64,000 nt of DNA from Prosopocoilus inquinatus (lineage: Eukaryota; Arthropoda; Insecta; Coleoptera; Lucanidae), in contig CM069869.1 of assembly GCA_036172665.1 (NCBI GenBank), positions 4,712,001 to 4,776,000 on the forward strand, in the 5' to 3' direction. A model generated the notes under the pieces. The model had not been told where the DNA came from. It did not search any database and saw only the letters and a program-made list of their open reading frames with translations. Positions 35,801 through 47,800 of the stretch are shown here, piece after piece; the first letter of the stretch is position 1; each line of letters begins with the position of its first letter. The translations under genes and the position numbers were made by a program.

Positions 35801-38800
35801 GAATAACAAATGTCTCGAACGCATCCATTTCTTATAATTAAAAATGGGAAACAGGTGAATGCAAACCAGAAAAGACATCGATCGTTTTTTTTTGTTTAAA
35901 TTGGCTGGACTAGCAACATTGCAGTGAAACAAAAAAAAAAACGTAGCTACGGCGAACGCATTTGTTTCTTACACGGCGGAAACAAACGAGAAACTGCACG
36001 AAAAACAATTTGTGATGTTTTTTCTTTCTTATAAATAAAAACAAGATGTTATAAGCAAAAAAGATAATTGAATAACGAACGTGTGGAATACATTGGTTTC
36101 GTGTAATTAAAAATGAGAAACAGTTGAACCAGAAAAAAATCGATTATGTTTTTGTCGAAATTGGCTGCATTGGCAACACTGGCATGAACTAGGGCGAATG
36201 CCTTGGTTTTTAAACGCCGACGAACGGCGCGTGAAGTTACGGAAATTGCAATATTGCACCTAATTTATGCACTCAATTAAGGATATTTTTTTCATAGCAC
36301 AGGCATCATGTGCTGTTCCTTTCTTATTACGAATCCAAACGGAAACAAGTGCATAAAAGCTCCACCAACAGACGGAATGCAAGCACTCTGGTGTAGTTTT
36401 CCCTGGCCTAATTACGCGTTCCGTTCCTCGTTGAAGTTTAATTTTTTTTTCAATCAATCAGTTTCTTGAGTTTGAAATTAATTTCGCGAATGAAGATAGA
36501 ACTCTTCAAGGTGTTTTCTTTTATAATTAATTTAATCGTAACCAATTTATTTTTTTTTAATGAATTTAAGTTCTGTATTTTACGAAAGTCTGCAGCCAAC
36601 TTTGGTGAGTTGAAAGAAAAATTCATTCTTACGCACAAAGAAAGCTATTTTCTAACAAAGGCCATTTTTTAGTTATGTACTGAATATTCGCCTTCTCTCC
36701 AGTGTCGATTATTTTCCCTTGATTTAAAATTGTCGACTTTGAAATTGCGCAAAAAAAAAATCGAAAACAAGATCGTCGGAAACGTCGACGGCATTCTTTG
36801 TTCGTCATTTGTCTTGCGTTGACTTTTCATTGCTTCGCAAACTCCGCTTCGCTTTTCAATTGTTCAATTCCTTTTTCAGGCTTTGAAACGGAAAACTCTT
36901 TTCGTTACGAACTTGTTTTTGCATTTTTCGATCGTCAATTATTTTCGATTGTCGATTTTCTCTTTCGTTAGTCATCTGTCACGTACCAAATTTGGCGTTA
37001 TCTTTCAACCGAAATTCTATCATCGATTGTTTTCCGCGGACAACAGTTTCGGCTTTAATTAAAAATTCGAATTACTTATTTTTCAACAAACTCTTAAACG
37101 TCGCATTGTTTCGTTCGATCGTCGCTTGTTTTGCGTCAGTTTCTTCTTCTCATTCGAAAATCTGGTCGTTCGCCGGCTGTTTCGCGGCCCGATTTGGCGT
37201 CACTTCCCAACGAGATCGATCGTCAATTATTATTGTAGTCTTCCGCCTTTTATTGAAATCCGAAAGAAATCTTAAAGCGTTTTCTTTTCGTTTTTTTTTG
37301 TACAACTTATTTTTTCGACTGCTTCTTTTGAAATTTGAAAATCCGATCGTCATTTATTTCATGCGTGAAATTCGATTGTTTTGCGTTGGCGACAGTTCGA
37401 AAGCAAGTTCGGAAAAAAGTTTCCGTAAGACGGCGGCGCAGCGTTACAAAGTAAACGTCACCAATTTTCGGCTTTGCTTGATCGTCAATTGTTTTGCGTC
37501 GATTTGTCGCGTCTCCCTTAATCCGTCGCTGTCAACATTTAAGAAGAAGCGAATCTTCTTTGACAGGCTGGCTGTTTGAAATTTATTTAAGTATTTATAA
37601 TATCTACGTGTAAAACGCCATTCGAGCAACCATGAGAAACGAATTATAAAATCGATTTCTGGCTTTTTATCGAAAACCAGAAACGCTATGAACAAACAAA
37701 ATTGAAATCCAACTTGCAACAATCCATTGGAAATCGATTTCTGGCTTTTAGCTAAACCAGAAACCGCTACTCACACAAAGAAACGAGATCTAAACTTGTA
37801 CGGTTTGTTTAAAAGAATTAGGGACGAAAAGTGACGAGAAGTGGATTTTCAACCCCCGTCCGCACGTCTTTACACAGTTGTACCATTTTAAAATAAAATT
37901 TGACGTTGCCAACTCAAACAGTTATATTTGATCATTTTGTGTATTATTTACTGTACAGCAGCGGACAACAAAATTCGGGCAGAAATTTGACACTACTTAC
38001 ATAAACTTGGCAAATCAGGCTTTTATTGAGGTTATGTTTCAGTCAAAACCTAAAAAGAAATCCGAGAGATTCGGTTCTAAACGGAAGCCCTGGACAACCG
38101 TCGCGGAAGCCTTCAAGTTAAAACGCAAAAAGAAAGATTTGAAATGTCAAATGTAAGAACTGAACACTTGCAGCAGTCCAATCTTCACAAGGTAATCTTA
38201 ATGTTCTTAATTTTTAAGCGGAATTTGTATTAAATGTGACATTTTGTACACGAATTAAACGCCAGAAATATTATAGTAAGTTTTCTTTTACCTTATTAAA
38301 ATGACCTGCCCGGATTTTATTATCCGCCACTGTACTCCTCAAAAAAAAATCAGTTATTTTTTTAAGAAACAAGAAAAATATGTTTCTCTAAACCGTCGCC
38401 ACTACTTTATATGCACTATTAAAAATATGTACAAAAAAGTTAGGCATTCTTAAACTAGATATGTACAACATTATTTTTCAAATCTAACAAAACCGTCGCG
38501 TACCTTAATAGAGGGTGGTCCTGAGTGCAGGTCGTGCTCCTGCACGGAGCTGCTGTCCTCCATGACGTAGGCGGTGATCACTTCGTAATCCGGGTCTTCC
38601 TGACTCGTCTGACTGTGTATTGCTCTTGATGCTAAAACCGTCAATGTTTTATTATGTGGAATGTGCACGATACAGCTCTTATTCATGCAGGTGGTATGTA
38701 CATACAATCTATGTTTGTTTGTAAGCGTAATATACAGCACAGAGATACTACAAATCAATGCCATAAAAAGTATAATTAAAACAAAACAAAAAATGAAGTA

Positions 38801-41800
38801 TTGTGTAATTCAATTTCGTTTAACTAAAGTTTTATTAAGATATATCGAAAAAAAGAATAACTGATAAGATTTGATAGAAAAAAAAATTGTACAAAGTGAC
38901 AGAGAGGGACGGGCTATCATAGGCAATGGTCATTGGTCAACACTTCTCTGTCACTGTGTATAAAATTTTATTCCAAACTTGCACGGTTTCACATGGGCCT
39001 AATTTCTAATTTGTTAAATAGAATTTCTGATTTCACATTTCCTTTGAAGTCTGTGACGTCGTAATACTAACAATCACTCTGTATATTCATGTTGTAATAA
39101 TAATAAAAAATAATGACATATATTTCTATTAAAATTCATATGGAATATGAAATTAAAATTTATTTGTACCTCTCTTTTAACTTTTTCAGTAACAACGAAC
39201 CACGTGCGATATTCGCAGCTTCTTGAATTGCACTAATTTTTAATTTGAAAATTCTTAAAATTCTAATTACTTGGAGTGAAGTTACATTTATTTATTTTAA
39301 TAAATCCAGGCATTTTGTGAACGCGTTTAAAATGCTTTGATTGACCGGATGATTTACGACATCGTTCGTGCACCTGGTCAAGTTAAATAAACACTGACCT
39401 ATCTTCGCGTCGTCACTCAACAAGCGGCCGCGTATGCGAGAGTTGGGCCACCATCCACTCATTAGCTATGCAAGCAGTTCTGAAACGGTTTGGTAAACAG
39501 TTGCCAGTGCTTACTCCGCAGTCAAACTTCTCGGTGATTTAATTGCCTTTTCAGATACATTTTTGAAACCCTCAAATAAATACACGCTGTGCGTTTTATT
39601 TTGTAACGTTTGTTTGGAACTCCGTTTCGAATTAATCCCGCTGTAAATTAATGTGATTCTCTTTGCACATTTTTGCGAATTAGAAATAAACAATATCGCA
39701 CAGAGATCTTATTTCTTGTAGTGAGGTCATCTTTCGGAACGAATCTAGGCGTAATTTATTTGATTTGCAGTTTCTTTTCCTTCGTTGAAATGGTTGAAAT
39801 TATTTCAGACGTTCCCATGGCCATAAAACTTCCATCTCGCCTTTCCTGTTTTTTTTTATCAGATTTGTTAATGTGAACTTCAGGTTCTTGTACGTTAATA
39901 TCTTGCTAGATGATTTAATTGGCCGCACCTTTGGTATTGCCTTTTCAAATAAACTTGTTACCCTCAAATAACAATTCGTTTTCAAATTCTCAAATAAATA
40001 CACGCCGTGCGTTTTATCTTGGAACGTCTGTTTGGAGCTCCGTTTCGAATTAACCCCGCTGTAAATTAATGCGATTTTCTTTGCATATTTCGCGACCTAC
40101 AAATAAACAATCTCGTACACATATCATATTTCTTTTATTAGGATGAGGTTATCCTTCGGAACGAGTGTAGGCGTAGTTTATTTAATTTGGAATTTCTTTT
40201 ACTTCGTTGAAATCGTTGGAATTATTTCAGACGTTGCCATGGCCATAAAATTGCCGTCTTGCCTTTTGTGTTTTTTTAATCAGATATGCTCATGTGAACG
40301 TCAGGTTTTTGTACGTTAATATCTCGCTGGATGGTCCAATTGGCTGCACCTTTGGTATTTCATCTGATTGGTTGTTCATTCGTGCAAACCCCCTAAATTT
40401 TCGAGGATTTTCTTTAAGAATCTGTGGCGTATCTCTGAGCGTCAGTCGTTGTAGCACTATCCCCAACATCTGATGATGTTTGTACGAGCCTCAGACCCTT
40501 CTCGTGAGTGCCGTCCATCAGGGTGACACTCGGGGAGGTTAACTTTGTATGTACGACTTTATATCAGATGTTAATCTGGTGGCTGGGAGATCATAACTCC
40601 CCAGGAGTTTACTCAGCCTGGTTCCTAAAGGCGCAGGACAGGTATGTTGATGGTCTTTTTCGGACAGGTTGTTAATGACAAACTTTCCTTCCTCCTAGAC
40701 TTTCAGTTTCGATCCTGGCTCTGCCCTTATTAGTTCTGGTATTGGTTACAAGTTTTAGTTTTGGTTCTTTGAGTGAGGTCATTCTTCGAAACGAATGTAA
40801 ACGTAGTTTATTTGATTTGGAATTTTTTTTTATTAGTGGAAATCATTAATTATTTCAGACGTACCCATGGCCATAAAACTTCGGTCTCGTCTTTTGTTTT
40901 TTTCTTACCGTAAATTAACAATACGTTTTGAAATACCCAAATAAATACACGCCGTGCGTTTTATTTTAAAACGTTTGGAGCTCTGTTTCGAATTAATCCC
41001 GCTGTAAATTAATGCGTTTTTCTTTGCACATTTTGCTACTTACAAATAAACAATACCGTACAGAGATCTTATTTCTTTTATTAGGTTGAGGTCATCCTTC
41101 GGAACGAGTGTCCAATTGGCTGGACCTTTGGTATTTCATCTGATTGGTTGTTGATTCGTACAAACCCTCTAAATTTTCGGGGGTATGTTTGTTCTTTAAG
41201 ACGATTCTGAGTCTGACGTGTCTCGGAGTGTCAGTCGTTGTAGCACTATCCCCAATATCTGATAGTGATTGTACGGGCCTCAGGCCCTTCTCGAGAGTGC
41301 CGTCCTTCGGGATGACACTCAGGGAGGTTAACTTTGTGTATACCACTTTATATCAGATGTTAATCTGGTGGTTGGGAGATCATAACTTCCCAGGAGTTTA
41401 CTAATCTGGTTCGTAAAGGTGCAGGATAGGTATGTTGATAGCTCTTTTTCGTGCAGTTGGCAGTTTGTTAATGGCAAACTTTTCCTACAAACGTCCTCCT
41501 AGACTTTCAGTTTTTATCCTGGGTACACTTTCTAGTTCTGGCATTGGCTACAAGTTTTAGTTTTAGTTCTTTGAGTGAGATCATCCTTCGAAACGAATGT
41601 AGGCGCAGTTTAGTTGATTTGGAATTTCTTTTCCTTCGTTGAAATCGTTGAAATTTTTTCAGACGTTCCTATGGCCATAAAACTTTCGTCTCGCCTTTTC
41701 TGTGTTTTTTTCTTAAATCAGATACGCTCACGTGAACTTCAGGTTTTTGTAGGTTACATCTCGCTGGAAGGTCTAATTGACCGTACCTTTGGTATTTCAT

Positions 41801-44800
41801 CTGATTGATTATGTCACCGTAGTCCACGTTATTTACATATCGGCAACACAGTCAGTACCTCTGAAGTGACACGGTCAATATTCTTTTCATGTCAGATTTT
41901 GATTTCCATCAAAATATATGCACGTAAATTAACGAAAGAAACAGCATGTCAGATTTTGACTTCCATCAAAATATAGGCACGTAAATTAATGAAAGAAACG
42001 GCATAGCACTCTAGAGTCTAAAAAGATCGTGAACGGTCAATATGGTTCATATTTAGACGTTTATATATATTTTTTTTTAATTAAAAACTGTTGAAACGCA
42101 TTGTATTTTATGTATATTATAATAATCAAGATCTTATTTCCAATGAGTTTAATTTAAATTATCAGTTATCTCAGCTCTCGCTGTATCGCGTTAGTATAAA
42201 AGAAAAAGGCCAACCTTAAAAAGACTTTTTCTTAATCACACTATACATTTTTTTAAAGTTTTTGTTATTACACTTAGTGATCGTCAATCTATCTATTCTT
42301 ATATTTGTTTAATAAAGATGTACCGTTTCCATTGTAATTATTAATATTAATTCAGTTTTTTGTTTCTTTTAGGTATAAATATTACTTTACATATGTTTTT
42401 AACCATAACGCAACTTTCCTACGAAATTTACGCTAGGTCGGTTGGCAGCACTGCGGAAATGAACTGACAGTAATGGAGGACACTTGAAGCACACTATTCT
42501 CTGTTCACATTAAGAATACAGCAGGAGTATCGTACGTATTTAATTCCTAACAACGCTGACTTAGCGGGCGATTGGAGGGAGAGTATACGATATTCCTACT
42601 GTATTCTTAACGTGAACAGAGTATAATATCTTTAAAAATCTTCCAATGATACTAATCATTATGGCGTTTCGTTTTTTCTTTTAATTAAAAGTTCTATCAT
42701 TAAAATATAAGTAAAAGAGAAATGCCCGATTTCTTTACTTACGGATAAATTTATCTGCCAGGTAGCATCCACGGAAACTATTATCGATACAATGGTTTCC
42801 AAGGATAACACCTGGCAGATAAATTTATCAGGAGGTGAAGAAATCGGTCAGAAGATATGTTAGTGCTGAATTAAATAAATTGATAAAAGGAAGGAAACAT
42901 TGATAGGAAGATACGAGAAACTCTGTCACCTATGGAATTTGAACCCGGGTCCCTCGGTATCGCGCCGAGTGTTCTAATCACCGAGTGGTTAAATTAAAAT
43001 ATTGTGGTTAGAACACTCGGAGCGATCCGAAAGACTAGGGTTCAAATCCCAAATGTGACAGTATTTCTCTTTCTTTCTGTTAGTATTTCCTTTCTTGTTG
43101 AATTTTTGGCTTCCGGTTGGCACCAAATATCTCGGATTTTTTCTACTGTCGATGTTGCGTCCTTCAGTAGAAGAATTCGAAAGACGCGGTTCCAAGCCAA
43201 AAGTTTAACCATGGGCAACGATCGCGGAATCCTTCCAAGTTAAACTTTCCTTTGTTGTATTAATTTATTTAACCACTGGGTGGTTAGAACACTCGGCGCG
43301 AAAACGAAAGACTCGGGTTCAAATCCCATATATGAATTATTTTTCTGTCTTCCTTATATTAATTTAAAATATAATTAGCACTTCGTTCACTTTGATGGTC
43401 TCAGTAATTCAGAACATGTTTAGCTACAACATTTCCTACCTACTAAAATTAGCATCTCCTATAAATACTGTGGTGTACATCAAGACTAGTACAACGCCTA
43501 CAGTGCCTCAATAAATTACTGTTAATTACTTTCGTCTCGAAGTAATCAAAAACAATCGATTAAAGTGACATTCAATTTCCATCGTTATTCAATCAATGTT
43601 TACTGTTACTGGAATACGATAATTAAATATTTAAACTACAAGTACACGTCTACATGCTTCTTCAATCTATTCACCAACATTTTTTTGTCATTTTATTAAA
43701 AAAAAAGAAACTAAAGATGAAAAAAAAATAAAATAAAATTAGCGCTCTACCAAAAACATTTGAAGAAGCAAATAGAATAAAGCAAATCTGAAAAGTGTTC
43801 TTCGTCTACGAAAAAAACGAAAATAAAATAAATTAATTTAAAAAATAAATAAATAAACAGTGATATGCAGTGCAAGACATTCTACGTTTTTGCAGTCCAT
43901 TTACCTGGATGACTAGCAATGGAGTTTCTATGGTACCTGTGGTCTACCTTATGGTTGTGGTGGTGGGAATGGTGATTGTTATTCAGGTTATAATGGTGCT
44001 TGACGTAGGAGTACCGGTGACGGACGTAGTTATGATGGGGGGCGGCGTTGGGATGGGAGCCGGGAAGGAACTGGGGGTAAACGTGGTGCGACCACTGTGG
44101 AAATAGAGGCCTCGCACTGCCTTCTGTCCCACAGAAAAAGACAGTATTATTAATACAAAAAAAATCAAAAAAATGGCGTCATAAAAATGGATGATGACAC
44201 ACCCGAGCTATCTCATCGTTATTATTATATATGGCAGTGCAATGTGTGAAGCGTGTAAGTGAAGGCGAGTGATTCTCGTCACTCACGCAAATTTGATCAA
44301 CAATGAGGCAGAGCCTCACCGTGTAATCAGGTGAAAGCATCGAATGAACTTTTGAATGATCAGAATTTATAACGAAACTCACCTTGCGGACTACCGGAGT
44401 GATGGGATCCGGCGCTGTTTCTTATGGTGGGGACCGGACTCGGAGCGCGTATTGTCACCGGGGGTTCTAGGATGTCGCGATATTTCGAGACCATCAGCAC
44501 GGAAATAAAGTACACGATGGCCAGGGAGAGGAACTGGGCTTGCTTCGTCTCCTCCTGCAATTCAGATCATTAGAAAATTACTTGGTATAAATTCTTGACG
44601 TAAGTGCCTGGATAAACGTTCTCACCACGTCTCTGTAGATGACTGCTCGCAGGCGATTCACGTCCATGTCCTGCAGAAGCTTTTCCGGATCCTTCACCGG
44701 ACTCGAATGGTTCGATAAGTTATCTGTGATATTCTGTCGAAAGGAAAAAACATCGATCAATATTAAGAAAGTAAAAGTTTTGATTTTATCTATTTTTTTT

Positions 44801-47800
44801 GTTGAATCTGACTAGTTTCGGTTTCCTTAAATCATCGTTGAAAGTGACGAGAAATATCAAAAACTGCACTTACTCGGTTCTTTGAATATTTCGAACCGAC
44901 GAAGCGCCAATCGCGCGACTAAAAAGTCTTGTTCGACGACTGGACCCCGAGGTATTATTACCCCTGTCACATGGGGTAGGATCCCCTCTAACCCTGCGCC
45001 CAGCAAAATTCGTCGTCCGACTTTGGAACAAATAATCTTTGCGCCGAAGTGTCATGACTTCACCGACCTCCGGAGGCGGTTCGGAGAATCTGCTAGGGGC
45101 GCGACTTCGACGCCTTCAATCGACGCTAATATCGCGTCAGCCTGCCTCCAATAACCCGGCGTTCCGAGGCGAAAAATTTTCGATCATTTTTCGTTTCCCG
45201 ATTATACCGTTATTATTATTATATATTATTATTATACCGTTATTATACCGATACCGTTACGAATTAAGTTTCGTTTTAAATTTATCTTAAAATAAAAACT
45301 GGATATAATTCATAAACTAATTTATTTAGAGTAACTACAAACACTAATTTATAATAACGCGAAAAATAAAATAAAAAGCCGAACGATCAGTTCCAATGTT
45401 TAATCGGATTCTCCGGACTTTCGTTTAAATATCCCCGCAGAAAATTGCGTACCGTGAAGCAGACAGATGTTCTCGAAGCGTCGAGACTTGACGCGCCAAG
45501 CTTTGACGCATGTGAGACTAATTCGTCACGCATTAGATCGTCGCATTACATTAGAGCACAGTGATTAATTATTTCCGGACTTCCTGATTAAATCCTCCAA
45601 ATCATACTGGACCAACCATGTCTTAAAAAGTACGAAGCAGTCACCGACGCGAAGAGAGGATGCGTCCATTTTGGAGCTAGGACGACGAAATACTTTTTGG
45701 GAACGTCGAAGGCATGAGTGTGATAGTAAAAGTGTTTGCCGAATTCCGGTTTGGATCGAGATGTCGCGCCGTCTACTGAGCAACTTCGGGAATGTGTTCA
45801 ACGAAGCAGGCCATCGTACCACTACGGTCACTTCTCAAATGCATCCATATCAGGCCAGGGATACAAAACCAGTCCGTCAGCCCCCACACCGGTACTCGGC
45901 AGAAAAAAAGAAGCTCATCGACACCCCAATAGAAGAAATGTTAGCTAGCGGCATTATCCGCCCGAGTAGCCCCAATAGAACTCGCTCATCGTCCAGAGGC
46001 TCTGCGTGGACATTCGAAGGCTAACCGCTGTCGCCAAGGACGAAACCGCCACCCTTCCGCGCTTCCACGAGGCCATCGCGATCTATGAAGGAAGGAAGGG
46101 TTCAAGAAACTGACGACCTTCATAACCTCCGACAGAGCAGGCGGCGTAAGAGTTGAAGAAGTTCCGGCGGGTTACAACCGGAGTTTCTTTCACCTCTATT
46201 CCGACCACTTGAACAATCTCCACCAAGTTGTGAAACACTTCCAGTAACACCAATTTCGATAATCCGTCCGAACGTACCGGTTTGGACGAGCTTAGGCCAC
46301 ACAATCACGCCCACAGGCTTGGAACCTAAGAAAACACACCTCCAACAGTTCAAGGACCACGTAAAACCGACTAACCAACTTCGTCAATTCTCTAGATTGA
46401 CCGCGTGAGTATATCTCTAGCTGCGTACAGTTAGCTGTCCGGCTCTTTAGTCTACGAAGAGTATGAAGAAGAAATAGCAGTGGGTCTCAGAACAATAACA
46501 CTCCTGCGAGGCCACGAAAATCGGTACCGAGGAACCTCTTGAACTCACCGGACCGTACCAGAACTACCCGTCGCGTCGTGTTGCACACACACGTCAGCTC
46601 ATAAGAACTGACTGCGGTCCTCTATCAAGAAATGCCATGTAACGTAACGTGTTGTACAAAATCTCGATGGTGGACCTCTTGGAGTGAACTTGTTTGTCAC
46701 TTCTAGGTTCAAAATGATAGTGCCCACTCAGTGGATACGGCGTGGGAAGACAGAAAAAAGTGCGTTGCACAACGGTGCCATCCAACGACTTTAATCCGGT
46801 AGGGTAAAGGTATGCGCATGGCCGGAAAAGTTTAACCACAACGACCCCAGAAAGGCACGATTCCCAAGGACTTGCCCCGCAGTTCAGAAAACAAACCTTC
46901 GATACGAGGTGATCGAGGATTACTCAGTGTAAGGTGTTCGGGACCAAAATTAATAATGACAAGCGTAAAACCACAAAATACTTTTTATTGATGATAAAGT
47001 AAGAAATCAAATGGCTCAATTGAACCAAAATGCTGTAAGCAACATTTAAAAAAAATTACTCTCGTTGACGCGGCCCAAAAACGTAAAATCACCGCTCAAG
47101 CGTTATGTCACAGACGTAAAACAATACGAATTGTAATGGACATGCGAAATTCTCGAATAAATTGAAATTTATCTCAGACAAACAACAACAAATAAAAAAA
47201 GATTATTATCTCAAAAATTTGTTGACACATAAACGGCGTAAATTTTTATTTGGTCACGTAACCCTCCAAGACAACACAAAGGTTCTCGAGTTTCGGGCAA
47301 TCAAATCACCAGACACAACGACAAACCGGAACGGGGCAAACCCGGTCGTGAACTGTGCGGCCTCCAGAGGGAGGATGGGGCAGGGCCTGTTTAAAATTTC
47401 AGACAGAACGCGCTGTAATTTCTTTTTTTGTTGCGGGCCCCCAAAAGTCGAAACCTTCCACTGGAGTACGGCCCCGGACCAACTCTCGGGGGCTTCCGGG
47501 CATCCGTTCCTCGCAATTTTCTTCTATCATACGATAGCGATAAGCACCCGGCGATCCGACCCAGTCAATGCGTCGAAAAAAAATTCAAAATCCTTCTGAA
47601 AAAATCACAACGCGCCGTCTGCGAAGCTCGGATTTTGGACGCAAACGCTTTTCCCATATATAAATGCGTTTAACTCGGAGACAGCGATAGGGCCAACAAT
47701 TTTATTTGACGCGTGGATCAATTCTCGAAAACTACTCCCCAATAGATGTCGCGGTGGTCCAAATTTATTTTTTCTCTCGAGCGCAGAACCTCCGCCGATT

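Noticed and set aside
36992..37579. 195-codon plus-strand open frame
   Set aside because: Low-complexity Phe/Ser/Leu-rich peptide over a degenerate repeat region; no known domain.
43870..44106. Val/Gly-rich open frame that looks hydrophobic
   Set aside because: Arises from a G/T-rich low-complexity stretch in an rg intron; no start context or homology.
47162..47599. 145-codon open frame
   Set aside because: No recognisable domain; follows directly on the decayed gypsy fragment and may be chance.
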